Shown here piece by piece: positions 24,211 through 31,954 of a stretch of 64,000 bases of DNA. Both the position numbers and the translations under genes were made by a program. The DNA is taken from NCBI GenBank assembly GCA_902536655.1, contig CACAYF010000003.1:1-64000 (forward strand), read 5' to 3'. The notes beneath the pieces are model-generated. The model saw nothing but the letters and a program-made list of their open reading frames with translations. It did not search any database and had not been told where the DNA came from. This DNA comes from an uncultured Alphaproteobacteria bacterium. GTDB lineage: Bacteria > Pseudomonadota > Alphaproteobacteria > Methylaequorales > Methylaequoraceae. Position 1 is the first letter of the stretch. Each line of letters begins with the position of its first letter.

Positions 24211-25263
24211 ATGAATAAATTTATATTTCTAATTTGGATAATTATTATAACTTTAAATTGTTCGTCTACTCTTAGCATAGAAAAAAGTAATTTAATTTGC
24301 TCTGAAAAAGATAGAGAATACGCTGAGTTTTGGGATAATTATTATGACCCTGCGGAAGCATATGAATTTGGGGAAAAAATAAAAAAATTAGTAAGAGATG
24401 AAAACCTTTCAGGTCTATTTGATTTAGTTGAAGGTGAATTAACTTCTGGACCAAGGAAAGAATTCGTCAAGGGGAAGAATTTCTCAGATTTTTTTTCAGA
24501 TGATTGGCGAAATAATTTACTTGAGAGTAAATCACCTTGTTCTCCAGTCGGATGGCGTGGGTTTATGCTTGATAGTGGGTCAATATGGTTTAATAAAGAT
24601 AAAGATAAAAATAAGTGGTTTATCTTTTCAATGTTAGGAGCAAAAAAAGAAAATATTACGGAAAAAACTCCAGTCGGTTGGAAGTTTGAGGGTAAAGTAA
24701 TTCCTCCACAATGTTTTTCGACGTTGTGGATGTCTGGTGACAATTATGAAGAATATGCAAATAAGTTTAACATAAAAAATTATAAAGATTTTTCAAAAAA
24801 TCCTGGCGAATATTTCGGTAGTAAAATATCTGACTTTAAACCAATCAATGCCTCCTGGGGTGGAGAAATTTATCTTATTTCATCTATGAAGAAATGTTTT
24901 AATGGTGAATTGAGATACGGAGGCATAAAAAATATTGGATTTCCAAAAATAAAAATTAATAACAATACAATAGAAACTCAATTATGTTCTTCTGATGATG
25001 TATGCACAAAATTTTCATACACTATCTTATTAGATATAAACCCAGATGAGTGTCAAAATCTTGTACCAAATATTAAAGGAAAATGTTTAAAGTCTTATTT
25101 GATATCAATTGGTGATTACAGTGGAGGTTCTATGGGATGGGATATGAGTTACAATATATATGGATTATTTAATTTAAAAAATAGTGAGAAATTTATTTTG
25201 CCAATAAAAAACTTTTCTAATAAAAACGATGCCTTAAACTTTACGGATAAGTTAATTAAATAA
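24211..25263 (+). CDS. uncharacterised secreted protein, cargo of element D-E
   Basis: 350 residues with an N-terminal signal segment (FIFLIWIIIITLNCSSTLS); the cysteine in TLNC lacks the small residue before it expected for a lipobox. Eight further cysteines sit in NLICSEKD, KSPCSPVGWRG, PPQCFST, MKKCFNG, TQLCSSDDVC, PDECQNL and GKCLKS, compatible with disulfides. It also has tryptophan-rich segments and YSGGSMGWDMSYNIYGLF. No family recognised. Sole gene between D and E, so presumably the payload of that element. Confidence 0.7.
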   Translation: MNKFIFLIWIIIITLNCSSTLSIEKSNLICSEKDREYAEFWDNYYDPAEAYEFGEKIKKLVRDENLSGLFDLVEGELTSGPRKEFVKGKNFSDFFSDDWRNNLLESKSPCSPVGWRGFMLDSGSIWFNKDKDKNKWFIFSMLGAKKENITEKTPVGWKFEGKVIPPQCFSTLWMSGDNYEEYANKFNIKNYKDFSKNPGEYFGSKISDFKPINASWGGEIYLISSMKKCFNGELRYGGIKNIGFPKIKINNNTIETQLCSSDDVCTKFSYTILLDINPDECQNLVPNIKGKCLKSYLISIGDYSGGSMGWDMSYNIYGLFNLKNSEKFILPIKNFSNKNDALNFTDKLIK

Positions 25264-25286
25264 CCTTTGTACTGCAAAAGGAAAGA

Positions 25287-25448
25287 GAACAAACAAAAGT
25301 GTGTGCAAAGTGTGTGCAGAGTGTGTGCAACTTATTGTACTATTGTTTCCCTTATTTTCTGTTGAGTGAATCCTCTAAAACCCTTTATGAGTTTCACTAA
25401 AACAAACAAGGGCGAACAATTGCCCGCCCTTGCCGATGAGACTTCTGT
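25287..25448 (+). repeat. ssrA-derived composite repeat, copy E: the current 3' end of ssrA plus three arm repeats
   Basis: GAACAAACAAAAGTG, then three GTGTGTGCA repeats at 25299, 25310 and 25321 (11-bp step). A 42-bp spacer (CTTATTGTACTATTGTTTCC...) leads to the core TCCTCTAAAACCCTTTATGAG through ACTTCTGT (25441-25448). Beyond ACTTCTGT the sequence is the body of ssrA instead of the GTCTCGGTG block, so identity with A-D stops there. It is the genuine gene end, with hairpin CAAGGGCG/CGCCCTTG. Confidence 0.88.
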
Positions 25449-25690
25449 TGCCCGGTGTTCATAACCGCGCTTACTTAAATTAATTAAGCAGCGAGTGCCA
25501 TTTCATTATCATTGGCATTTATAATTTTAGTCCGATAACGTTGGTACCATTCCGGGCAAAGTTTTTGACTATTCACACGCACGTCGATCCTATTTCACCC
25601 CCTTTGATATTTTTTGGTGGAGGTGCCGGGTACCGCCCCCGGGTCCGCATCGGCTCAAAATCAAACGTTTATTGCCATAGCTGAAATTCA
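25375..25690 (-). ncRNA. ssrA: two-piece, circularly permuted tmRNA
   Basis: On the minus strand the acceptor piece comes first and ends GGTACCCGGCACCTCCACCA (CCA at 25617-25615). A 12-nt linker and the coding piece starting GGGGGTGAAATAGGATCGAC at 25602 follow. GGGGGTG pairs with CACCTCC, giving G3-U70, the AlaRS identity pair. The tag ORF (25516-25484) encodes ANDNEMALAA then TAA, inside helix TTGCCCGG (25559-25552)/CCGGGCAA (25455-25448). A pseudoknot-region hairpin CAAGGGCG/CGCCCTTG follows. The permutation is typical of Alphaproteobacteria. The ends (about 25690 and 25375) are approximate. tmRNA rescues stalled ribosomes; SspB is at 7386. Confidence 0.93.
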
Positions 25691-25778
25691 GCATCTCTAT
25701 AATAAGGAATGATAAAAAAAATTAAACCTATAAATTGTTTTAGTATAAGAATAAGTTATTATGAAAAATTAAAATTCT

Positions 25779-26708
25779 ATGAAGAAAAAAAGAAACCAAA
25801 TAAAAACTGAAATAGAAAAATTGAGAAATAATGATTTTTCTACCAAAAGAGTGACAGTTAAAGCATTAGAGAAGATTCTATATAAATCTTTTAAAATTTT
25901 AGATCACGGTTTTGTTAGAGTTATAGATTATATGGGAAACGATACTTCAATCGTTCAAGCAGCTAGAGTGTCTTATGGAAAAGGAACAAAGAAATTAAAT
26001 CAAGATAAAAGTTTAATTAATTATTTAATAAGTCACAGACATTCAACACCTTTTGAAATGAATGAAATAAAATTTCACGTTAAACTACCAATTTTTGTAG
26101 CAAGACAGTGGATAAGACATAGAACTGCAAATGTAAATGAGTATTCTGCAAGATATTCTATTTTAGACAAAGAATTCTACATTCCTAAAAACGAGAATCT
26201 TAAACCTCAATCTCAATCCAATAATCAAGGAAGATCTGGTGACTTAAGCAGTGCCGAAATTAAAAGTTATTCAAAAATTATAAAGGATAACTCTAGAATA
26301 GGTTTTGAGAATTACAGTAAACTTTTAAATGAGGATGAATCTGGAAGAATGATTGACGATTCAAAAAAAGGATTAGCCAGAGAGTTATCGCGAATGACAC
26401 TTCCTCTTAATTCTTATACTCAGTGGTATTGGAAGATTGATCTTCATAATTTTATGCATTTTTTAGCCCTAAGATTCGACCCGCATGCCCAGTACGAGAT
26501 TCGAGTATATGCAGAAGTTATGATGGAAATTTTAAAAAAGTGGGTTCCTCTTACTTATCAGGCATTTGTTAGCAATAGATTGAATTCGCTAACGATGTCC
26601 TCGCATGGTATCGAATACATAAAGTCTTTGATCAAGAAAAGAAAAAGTATTCCAAAAAATATTTCGAAGAGAGAATTAGAGACCATCAATAAAATATTTA
26701 ATTGTTAA
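25779..26708 (+). CDS. thyX: flavin-dependent thymidylate synthase ThyX
   Basis: Makes dTMP from dUMP using FAD, NADPH and methylene-tetrahydrofolate. The 309-residue product contains the ThyX signature [14 protein letters not shown] (RHR-x7-8-S), [24 protein letters not shown], and C-terminal [44 protein letters not shown]. The N-terminal ~40 residues are lysine-rich and extend beyond the usual start. It overlaps the convergent apbC by 11 nt. ThyX in place of ThyA is common in streamlined marine bacteria. Confidence 0.96.
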   Translation: MKKKRNQIKTEIEKLRNNDFSTKRVTVKALEKILYKSFKILDHGFVRVIDYMGNDTSIVQAARVSYGKGTKKLNQDKSLINYLISHRHSTPFEMNEIKFHVKLPIFVARQWIRHRTANVNEYSARYSILDKEFYIPKNENLKPQSQSNNQGRSGDLSSAEIKSYSKIIKDNSRIGFENYSKLLNEDESGRMIDDSKKGLARELSRMTLPLNSYTQWYWKIDLHNFMHFLALRFDPHAQYEIRVYAEVMMEILKKWVPLTYQAFVSNRLNSLTMSSHGIEYIKSLIKKRKSIPKNISKRELETINKIFNC

Positions 26709-27474
26709 TCTTAATTTCTGAACTCGTGTTGTTAGCAATCGACTTTACCAATTTGTTGGTAATTTTTTTAAAAATTTCATTTATACTGGAATTTGTCTTA
26801 GATGTTAAGGGAACACCAGCATCACTAGATATCGGAATTTCCTGAAGTATTGGGATTTCGGCTAAGAAATTAAGTTTTTGTTTTTTTGATTCTTTTATAA
26901 CTCCATCTTTTCCAAAAAGATAACTTTTCTTTCTATTAAGTTCTATAAAACTCATATTTTGTATAGTACCCAGAATAGGTACATTCACTTTTTTAAACAT
27001 ATTGATTGCTTTTCTGACATCTAAGAGTGAAATTTCTTGGGGTGTAGATACAATTACAGCACCACTAATTTTTAAACTTTGACAAAGTGACAACTGAATA
27101 TCACCGGTACCTGGTGGAAGGTCTATAATCAAAAAATCTAAATCTCCCCATTCAACATCATTTAAAAGTTGTCTGATTGCACTTGAAGCCATTGCACCTC
27201 TCCAAACAATAGCTTTATCCTCTGGAACCATGTTACCAATTGACATTGCTTTAATCAAAAATTTTTCATAGGGGAGCATTTTTTTAGTTTTAGAGGTATT
27301 AGGTTTGTCAGTAATCCCAAGCATTTTATGTATAGATGGACCGTATATATCTGCATCAAGAAGCCCAACTTTTAGCTTTTCAAAATTTGCAAGCGCAATT
27401 GCTAAATTTACTGCGACAGTTGATTTGCCAACTCCCCCTTTACCTGAACCAACAACAACAAAATTTTTAATCAT
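26698..27474 (-). CDS. Mrp/ApbC-family P-loop ATPase
   Basis: 258 residues starting [19 protein letters not shown], with the deviant Walker [59 protein letters not shown] and IQNMSF. Family members carry and deliver Fe-S clusters. Two family elements are missing. The N-terminal MIP18/DUF59 domain is absent (the ORF begins at the P-loop, with stops upstream). The C-terminal CXXC that bridges a cluster in the dimer is also absent: after IQNMSF the segment is [15 protein letters not shown] without cysteine. Fe-S function is therefore uncertain. Confidence 0.85.
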   Translation of the reverse strand: MIKNFVVVGSGKGGVGKSTVAVNLAIALANFEKLKVGLLDADIYGPSIHKMLGITDKPNTSKTKKMLPYEKFLIKAMSIGNMVPEDKAIVWRGAMASSAIRQLLNDVEWGDLDFLIIDLPPGTGDIQLSLCQSLKISGAVIVSTPQEISLLDVRKAINMFKKVNVPILGTIQNMSFIELNRKKSYLFGKDGVIKESKKQKLNFLAEIPILQEIPISSDAGVPLTSKTNSSINEIFKKITNKLVKSIANNTSSEIKINN

Positions 27475-27574
27475 GTGATAATTTTAAATTAAAAAATAAA
27501 AATTTAAATTAGAAAATTATTCTTTGCATGCTTAAAACATTTCTTATATATAAGTTAACAGTAATTAAAAAATA

Positions 27575-28687
27575 ATGTCTTGGTCATCAAACGATAACAA
27601 CAGTCCTTGGGGGAAAAAACCCAGAGAAAATAAAAAAAGTAGCTCAAACGGAAGTGGAGATAGCTATGGTGATGATTACCTAAAATCTTTTCAGGACAGA
27701 CTTAAAAATATGTTTCCCAAGAATAATCCAACTAGTCTCGGTCTTGTTGTTGTTATACTACTTTTTATTTGGACTTTGAGCGGCTTTTACAGAGTAGGTA
27801 CAGATGAACAAGGGGTTGTAACAAGGTTTGGTGAATATGTCAGAACTACAGAGCCTGGTTTGCATTACCACCTCCCATTTCCTTTAGAGTCAGTGCTCAA
27901 ACCCAAAGTTACAAAAGTTAACAGAATAGAAGTGGGGTTTAGAACCTCGCAATCACAGTTTTCACAAACACCTCAAACAAGGCAGACCCCAGAAGAAGCT
28001 TTAATGCTCACTGGAGATGAAAACATAGTAGACTTAAATTTTACAATATTTTGGATTATTAACGATGCAAAAGATTTCTTATTTAACGTTAGAAACCCAG
28101 AGATTACTATTAAAAGTATTGGCGAAAGTGTAATGCGAGAGAAAATAGGCCAAACGCCTATTGATCCAATTTTATCTGAAGGAAAGTCTATTGTAGAAGA
28201 GGATGTAAAAAATAGTGTACAAGCAGTTTTAGATTATTATCAATCAGGAGTTTTAGTTACCCAGGTTCAACTTCAAAAAGCTGACCCTCCTGAGTTAGTT
28301 ATCGAATCATTCAGGGATGTCCAAAGAGCAAAAACTGATGAACAAAGGTTAAGAAACGAAGCTGAAGCCTATAGAAATGACATAATTCCAAAAGCAAGAG
28401 GTGAAGCAGAAAGAAAAATTCAAGAAGCAGAAGCATATAAAAAAGAGGTTGTAGCAAAAGCCGAGGGTGAAGCGCAAAGATTTCTATCAGTTTACAACTC
28501 CTATAAAACATCAAAGGACGTTACTCGGGAAAGAATTTATTTAGAAACTCTCGAAAAAACATTGGGGAGAATAGATAAAGTTATTGTGGACAATAACGCT
28601 GGAAGCGGAGTTGTTCCTTACTTACCTCTTCCAGAACTAAAAAAAAAAATAAATAATAATTCAAATTCAAATAATGAGCAAAACTAG
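27575..28687 (+). CDS. hflK: FtsH modulator HflK
   Basis: 370 residues: a Gly/Ser/Asn-rich cytoplasmic N-terminus (SWSSNDNNSPWGKKP), one transmembrane helix (about 55-72), then an SPFH/band-7 domain (GVVTRFGEYVRTTEPGLHYHLPFPLESV). A coiled coil with the SPFH tail (ARGEAERKIQEAEAYKKEVV, AEGEAQRFLSVYNSYK) follows. HflK and HflC form the large periplasmic cage around FtsH. Its last 14 nt overlap hflC. Confidence 0.96.
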   Translation: MSWSSNDNNSPWGKKPRENKKSSSNGSGDSYGDDYLKSFQDRLKNMFPKNNPTSLGLVVVILLFIWTLSGFYRVGTDEQGVVTRFGEYVRTTEPGLHYHLPFPLESVLKPKVTKVNRIEVGFRTSQSQFSQTPQTRQTPEEALMLTGDENIVDLNFTIFWIINDAKDFLFNVRNPEITIKSIGESVMREKIGQTPIDPILSEGKSIVEEDVKNSVQAVLDYYQSGVLVTQVQLQKADPPELVIESFRDVQRAKTDEQRLRNEAEAYRNDIIPKARGEAERKIQEAEAYKKEVVAKAEGEAQRFLSVYNSYKTSKDVTRERIYLETLEKTLGRIDKVIVDNNAGSGVVPYLPLPELKKKINNNSNSNNEQN

Positions 28688-29543
28688 TTTTTTATATATA
28701 TTTATAATAGCGTTAGCATTCGTTGGACTAAACGCCTTGTTTACAATGAATGAAAAAGAGCAAGGTCTGGTTCTTCAGTTTGGTGAACCAAAAAGAGTTG
28801 TTCAATCTTCAGGACTTCACTTTAAACTTCCTCTTATTCAAAATGTCATAAAGTATGACAGAAGAATACTAGAATACGACTTGCCTGTTGAGGAGGTTAT
28901 AGCAGTTGATAAAAAAAGAATGCTAATTGACTCATTCACTAGATTTAAAATAACTGATCCATTAGAATTTTATAAAACTGTTGGAAATGAAAGCAGTGTA
29001 AGGAATAGGTTAAACTCGAATGTTATTTCATCACTCAGAAGGGTCGTAGGTCGTGTAACACTTGACGAACTTTTATCCAAAGAACGAGGAAATATAATGG
29101 AAAATATTAAGATTGAAGTCAATAATGAAGCATCTCGTTTTGGAATCGAGATAGTCGATGTTAGAATAAGAAGAGCAGATTTACCAGAAGCAAACAGTCA
29201 AGCAATCTACGAAAGGATGATCAGTGAAAGGGTAAGAGAGGCAAAAGAGTTTAGAGCAAAAGGATCTGAAGTTGCTCAGAAAATTAGAGCAGAAGCTGAT
29301 AAAGAAAAAACTGTAATTCTTGCAGAAGCAACAAGAAAATCCGAAATCTTAAGGGGTGAGGGCGAATCAGAAGCCATCGACATATATGCAGATGCGTTTG
29401 AACAAGATTCAGACTTTTATTCTTTTTATAGATCAATGCAAGCTTATGGAAATGTATTAGGTGAAGACGGAACTACAATGATATTATCGCCAGACAGTGA
29501 ATTTTTGGAGTTTTTCAACAGTTCCAAAGGAAAAGCAAGATAG
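28674..29543 (+). CDS. hflC: FtsH modulator HflC
   Basis: 289 residues with one N-terminal helix (about 5-24) and an SPFH domain: EQGLVLQFGEPKRVVQSSGLHFKLPLIQ, LIDSFTRFKITDPLEFY, RREGNI-like ERGNIMENI, VRIRRADLPEANSQAIYERM and AEATRKSEILRGEGESEAI. Partner of HflK in the FtsH holoenzyme. Order hflK-hflC-degP-like is a classic alphaproteobacterial operon; 8-nt gap to the protease. Confidence 0.96.
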   Translation: MSKTSFLYIFIIALAFVGLNALFTMNEKEQGLVLQFGEPKRVVQSSGLHFKLPLIQNVIKYDRRILEYDLPVEEVIAVDKKRMLIDSFTRFKITDPLEFYKTVGNESSVRNRLNSNVISSLRRVVGRVTLDELLSKERGNIMENIKIEVNNEASRFGIEIVDVRIRRADLPEANSQAIYERMISERVREAKEFRAKGSEVAQKIRAEADKEKTVILAEATRKSEILRGEGESEAIDIYADAFEQDSDFYSFYRSMQAYGNVLGEDGTTMILSPDSEFLEFFNSSKGKAR

Positions 29544-29551
29544 ATAATAAA

Positions 29552-31009
29552 ATGATTAAAATTTTCTCGACCTTCACGATACTTTATTTTTTTTTCTGCT
29601 TTTTTAACGTAGAAAGTCACCCGCTATCTGATAATTTTGCCGACTTAGTTGAAAGTAAATCCCCGAGTGTAGTCAACGTTTTTACGGTTCAAAAACCTCA
29701 AGAGACAAATAACAACCAAAATCCTCTAGAAGGTATACCTCCTCAATTTAGAGATTTTTTTAAAAATTTTCCGCCTGGTTTTCCTTTTGGTCCTCAACCC
29801 CAACAGCCCAACCAACCAGAAAGTGAACGTCCTCAAGCTTTAGGCTCCGGCTTTGTGATCGATCCAACCGGATATATTGTTACAAACAACCACGTTATTG
29901 AACAGTCAAATCAAATTAAGGTTAAATTTCAGGATGATACAGAATTAGAAGCTAAATTAGTTGGAACCGATAAGCTTACCGATATTGCACTTCTAAAGGT
30001 AGAACCAAAAGGTTCCTTACCATACCTAAAGTTTGCTGATTCAGACAAAGCGAGAGTTGGGCACTCAGTTTTTGCAATTGGAAACCCTTTTGGTCTAGGC
30101 GGCACTGTCACATCTGGTATAATTTCAGCTTTTAACAGAGACATTAATGCTGGTCCCTACGATAGCTTTATTCAAACAGATGCTTCCATAAACAGAGGTA
30201 ACTCGGGTGGTCCACTCTTTAACTTAGAGGGCGAGGTTTTAGGTATAAATACAGCTATTTTTTCGCCGACTGGGGGAAGTGTTGGTATTGGTTTCTCAAT
30301 TCCTGCAAACCTTGCAAAACCAATTATTGAACAACTTAGAAAGTTTGGAAAAACCCAAAGGGGATGGCTTGGCGTAAGGATACAAGAACTCACACCTGAA
30401 ATAGCTAAAAGTCTTGGTCTTAAAAATGAAGATGGAGTGCTAATCTCAATGGTTAACCCTGGTGAACCAGCGGAAAAAGGTGGGCTAAAATCCGGAGACG
30501 TAATTTTAGAATTCAACGGAAAAAAAATCAAAGATGTCAAATCTCTTCAAAGAACTGTTGCTGAGTCAGTTGTTGAAAGTAAGGCTGAGGTAAAAGTTTG
30601 GAGAGATAAAAAGAAAAGATCATTTACTGTAAAGCTTGGAGAGTTGGAAAAATTTAACGCTGCGGCTAATGAGAAAAGTGGTGGTAATAAGGAAATTGTC
30701 AGCGATGAAATTGAGATAGATGATATTGGCTTGAGACTTCTTGGTCTTAACAAAAATACTAGATCAAAATATAATATTTCGGAATCTGTTAAAGGTGTAG
30801 TAGTTACAGCAGTTAAAAGAGATTCGTTTGCCGCCAAAGCAGGACTAAATGTTGGTAATGTGATTTCCCAAATTGCTCAAAAAGAAATTCAAGAACCGTC
30901 TCAAGCCAAGAAAATATTTGATGACTTTATTAAGAAAGATGCTGATTCATTGCTTTTACAAGTATTTGAGGGCGAATTTTCAAGATTTCTAATTCTTAAA
31001 TTAAAGTAA
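29552..31009 (+). CDS. DegP/DegQ (HtrA) periplasmic serine protease
   Basis: 485 residues with a signal peptide (to about VESHP). The trypsin-like domain carries the triad His114 (TNNHVIEQ), Asp144 (LTDIALLKV) and Ser218 (RGNSGGPLF). A proline/glutamine-rich loop (about 48-95) precedes it. Two PDZ domains follow (about 270-360, GWLGVRIQELTPEIAKSLGL; about 395-480). HtrA proteins degrade or refold misfolded periplasmic proteins. It is co-transcribed with hflKC, and MiaA starts 5 nt after it. Confidence 0.95.
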   Translation: MIKIFSTFTILYFFFCFFNVESHPLSDNFADLVESKSPSVVNVFTVQKPQETNNNQNPLEGIPPQFRDFFKNFPPGFPFGPQPQQPNQPESERPQALGSGFVIDPTGYIVTNNHVIEQSNQIKVKFQDDTELEAKLVGTDKLTDIALLKVEPKGSLPYLKFADSDKARVGHSVFAIGNPFGLGGTVTSGIISAFNRDINAGPYDSFIQTDASINRGNSGGPLFNLEGEVLGINTAIFSPTGGSVGIGFSIPANLAKPIIEQLRKFGKTQRGWLGVRIQELTPEIAKSLGLKNEDGVLISMVNPGEPAEKGGLKSGDVILEFNGKKIKDVKSLQRTVAESVVESKAEVKVWRDKKKRSFTVKLGELEKFNAAANEKSGGNKEIVSDEIEIDDIGLRLLGLNKNTRSKYNISESVKGVVVTAVKRDSFAAKAGLNVGNVISQIAQKEIQEPSQAKKIFDDFIKKDADSLLLQVFEGEFSRFLILKLK

Positions 31010-31014
31010 AAGAG

Positions 31015-31911
31015 TTGTATCCATTAGCAATTTTGATTGGTGGACCAACAGCAACCCAAAAAACAAGGCTTGCATATGAGATTCAAAAAAAATTGCCAAG
31101 CATAATCGTTAATTCAGACAGTATGCAAGTCTATAACGATTTAGCTTCACTCACAAATGCTCCATCCAATGAAGAAATGAGAGAATATTCTTGTAAGTTA
31201 TTTAAATTTATGGAGTATCCAGAAAAATGTAACGTAGGTTTATGGTTTACAAACGTTTTGAAAGTATTGTCACAAACAAAAGAAAAAATTCCTATTTTTG
31301 TTGGAGGCACAGGATTATATCTTGAAAGCTTGTATGGTAAAATTTCAGCAATTCCAGAGATACCTGCAAGAGTTGAAACAAAAATCAAAAAATTGCATAA
31401 AAAACACGGAAATTCAGTTTTTTTTAGAAAACTTGAGCAAGTTGATGAAATATATTCTAAAAAGATTTCAAGAAATGATACACAAAGATTATTAAGAGCA
31501 ATAACAGTTAAAATAGCGACTGGAAAAAATTTAACATATTGGCATAGTAAAGTTTCAAAAAAAGTGTTTAAAAAAATCATTTATCTAACAATTTCTGTTG
31601 ATCGAGGTAAACTTTATAAAAGTATAGATGATAGGTGTTTAAAAATAATGAAGTCTAATGCTGTGCATGAGGTTTCAAGTTTTCTAAAAAAAAAAAAAAA
31701 AATCGATCATCCTCTTCATAAATCTATTGGTTTTAGTATTATTGAGGAATATTTAATGGGAATCAAAACATTTAAAGAATCCCTCGATTTGTTTAGACAA
31801 GAAACTAGAAGATATGCCAAAAGACAAATTACTTGGTTTAGAAATAGACCAAAGGAAGCTATTGAAATGAATTTTTCTGATGCAAAAAAATACTTACTAA
31901 AAAATATTTAA
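31015..31911 (+). CDS. miaA: tRNA dimethylallyltransferase MiaA
   Basis: Transfers the dimethylallyl group to A37 of tRNAs reading UNN codons. 298 residues from a TTG start at 31015, 5 nt after the protease gene. Motifs: IGGPTATQKT (P-loop), IVNSDSMQVYNDL, FVGGTGLYLESL, NDTQRLLRAITV, and HKSIGFSIIEEYL followed by QETRRYAKRQITWFRN. The P-loop has Gln where the family normally has Gly (GPTASGKT), the only visible deviation. It also contains a run of lysines encoded by 15 consecutive A's (about 31687). Confidence 0.93.
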   Translation: MYPLAILIGGPTATQKTRLAYEIQKKLPSIIVNSDSMQVYNDLASLTNAPSNEEMREYSCKLFKFMEYPEKCNVGLWFTNVLKVLSQTKEKIPIFVGGTGLYLESLYGKISAIPEIPARVETKIKKLHKKHGNSVFFRKLEQVDEIYSKKISRNDTQRLLRAITVKIATGKNLTYWHSKVSKKVFKKIIYLTISVDRGKLYKSIDDRCLKIMKSNAVHEVSSFLKKKKKIDHPLHKSIGFSIIEEYLMGIKTFKESLDLFRQETRRYAKRQITWFRNRPKEAIEMNFSDAKKYLLKNI

Positions 31912-31954
31912 ATTTTTTGGTGTTTAAAGAATGTTTTTGGTTTAACTTATTATT

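Noticed and set aside
24342-24743. 133-codon minus-strand ORF
   Set aside because: Lies wholly inside the secreted-protein gene at 24211-25263, whose signal peptide and cysteines are more convincing; composition of the antisense frame is unstructured.
20546-25448. Integron-type cassette array with attC sites
   Set aside because: One gene per segment and repeated junctions invite the comparison, but there is no IntI, no attC R-box hairpin pairing, and the arm repeats and ssrA match fit a tyrosine-integrase att site better. Kept only as a distant alternative.
30172-30837. Antisense ORFs of 122 and 96 codons
   Set aside because: Both are shadows of the HtrA protease gene on the opposite strand.
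31131-31580. 149-codon minus-strand ORF
   Set aside because: Shadow of miaA, whose motifs are clear on the plus strand.
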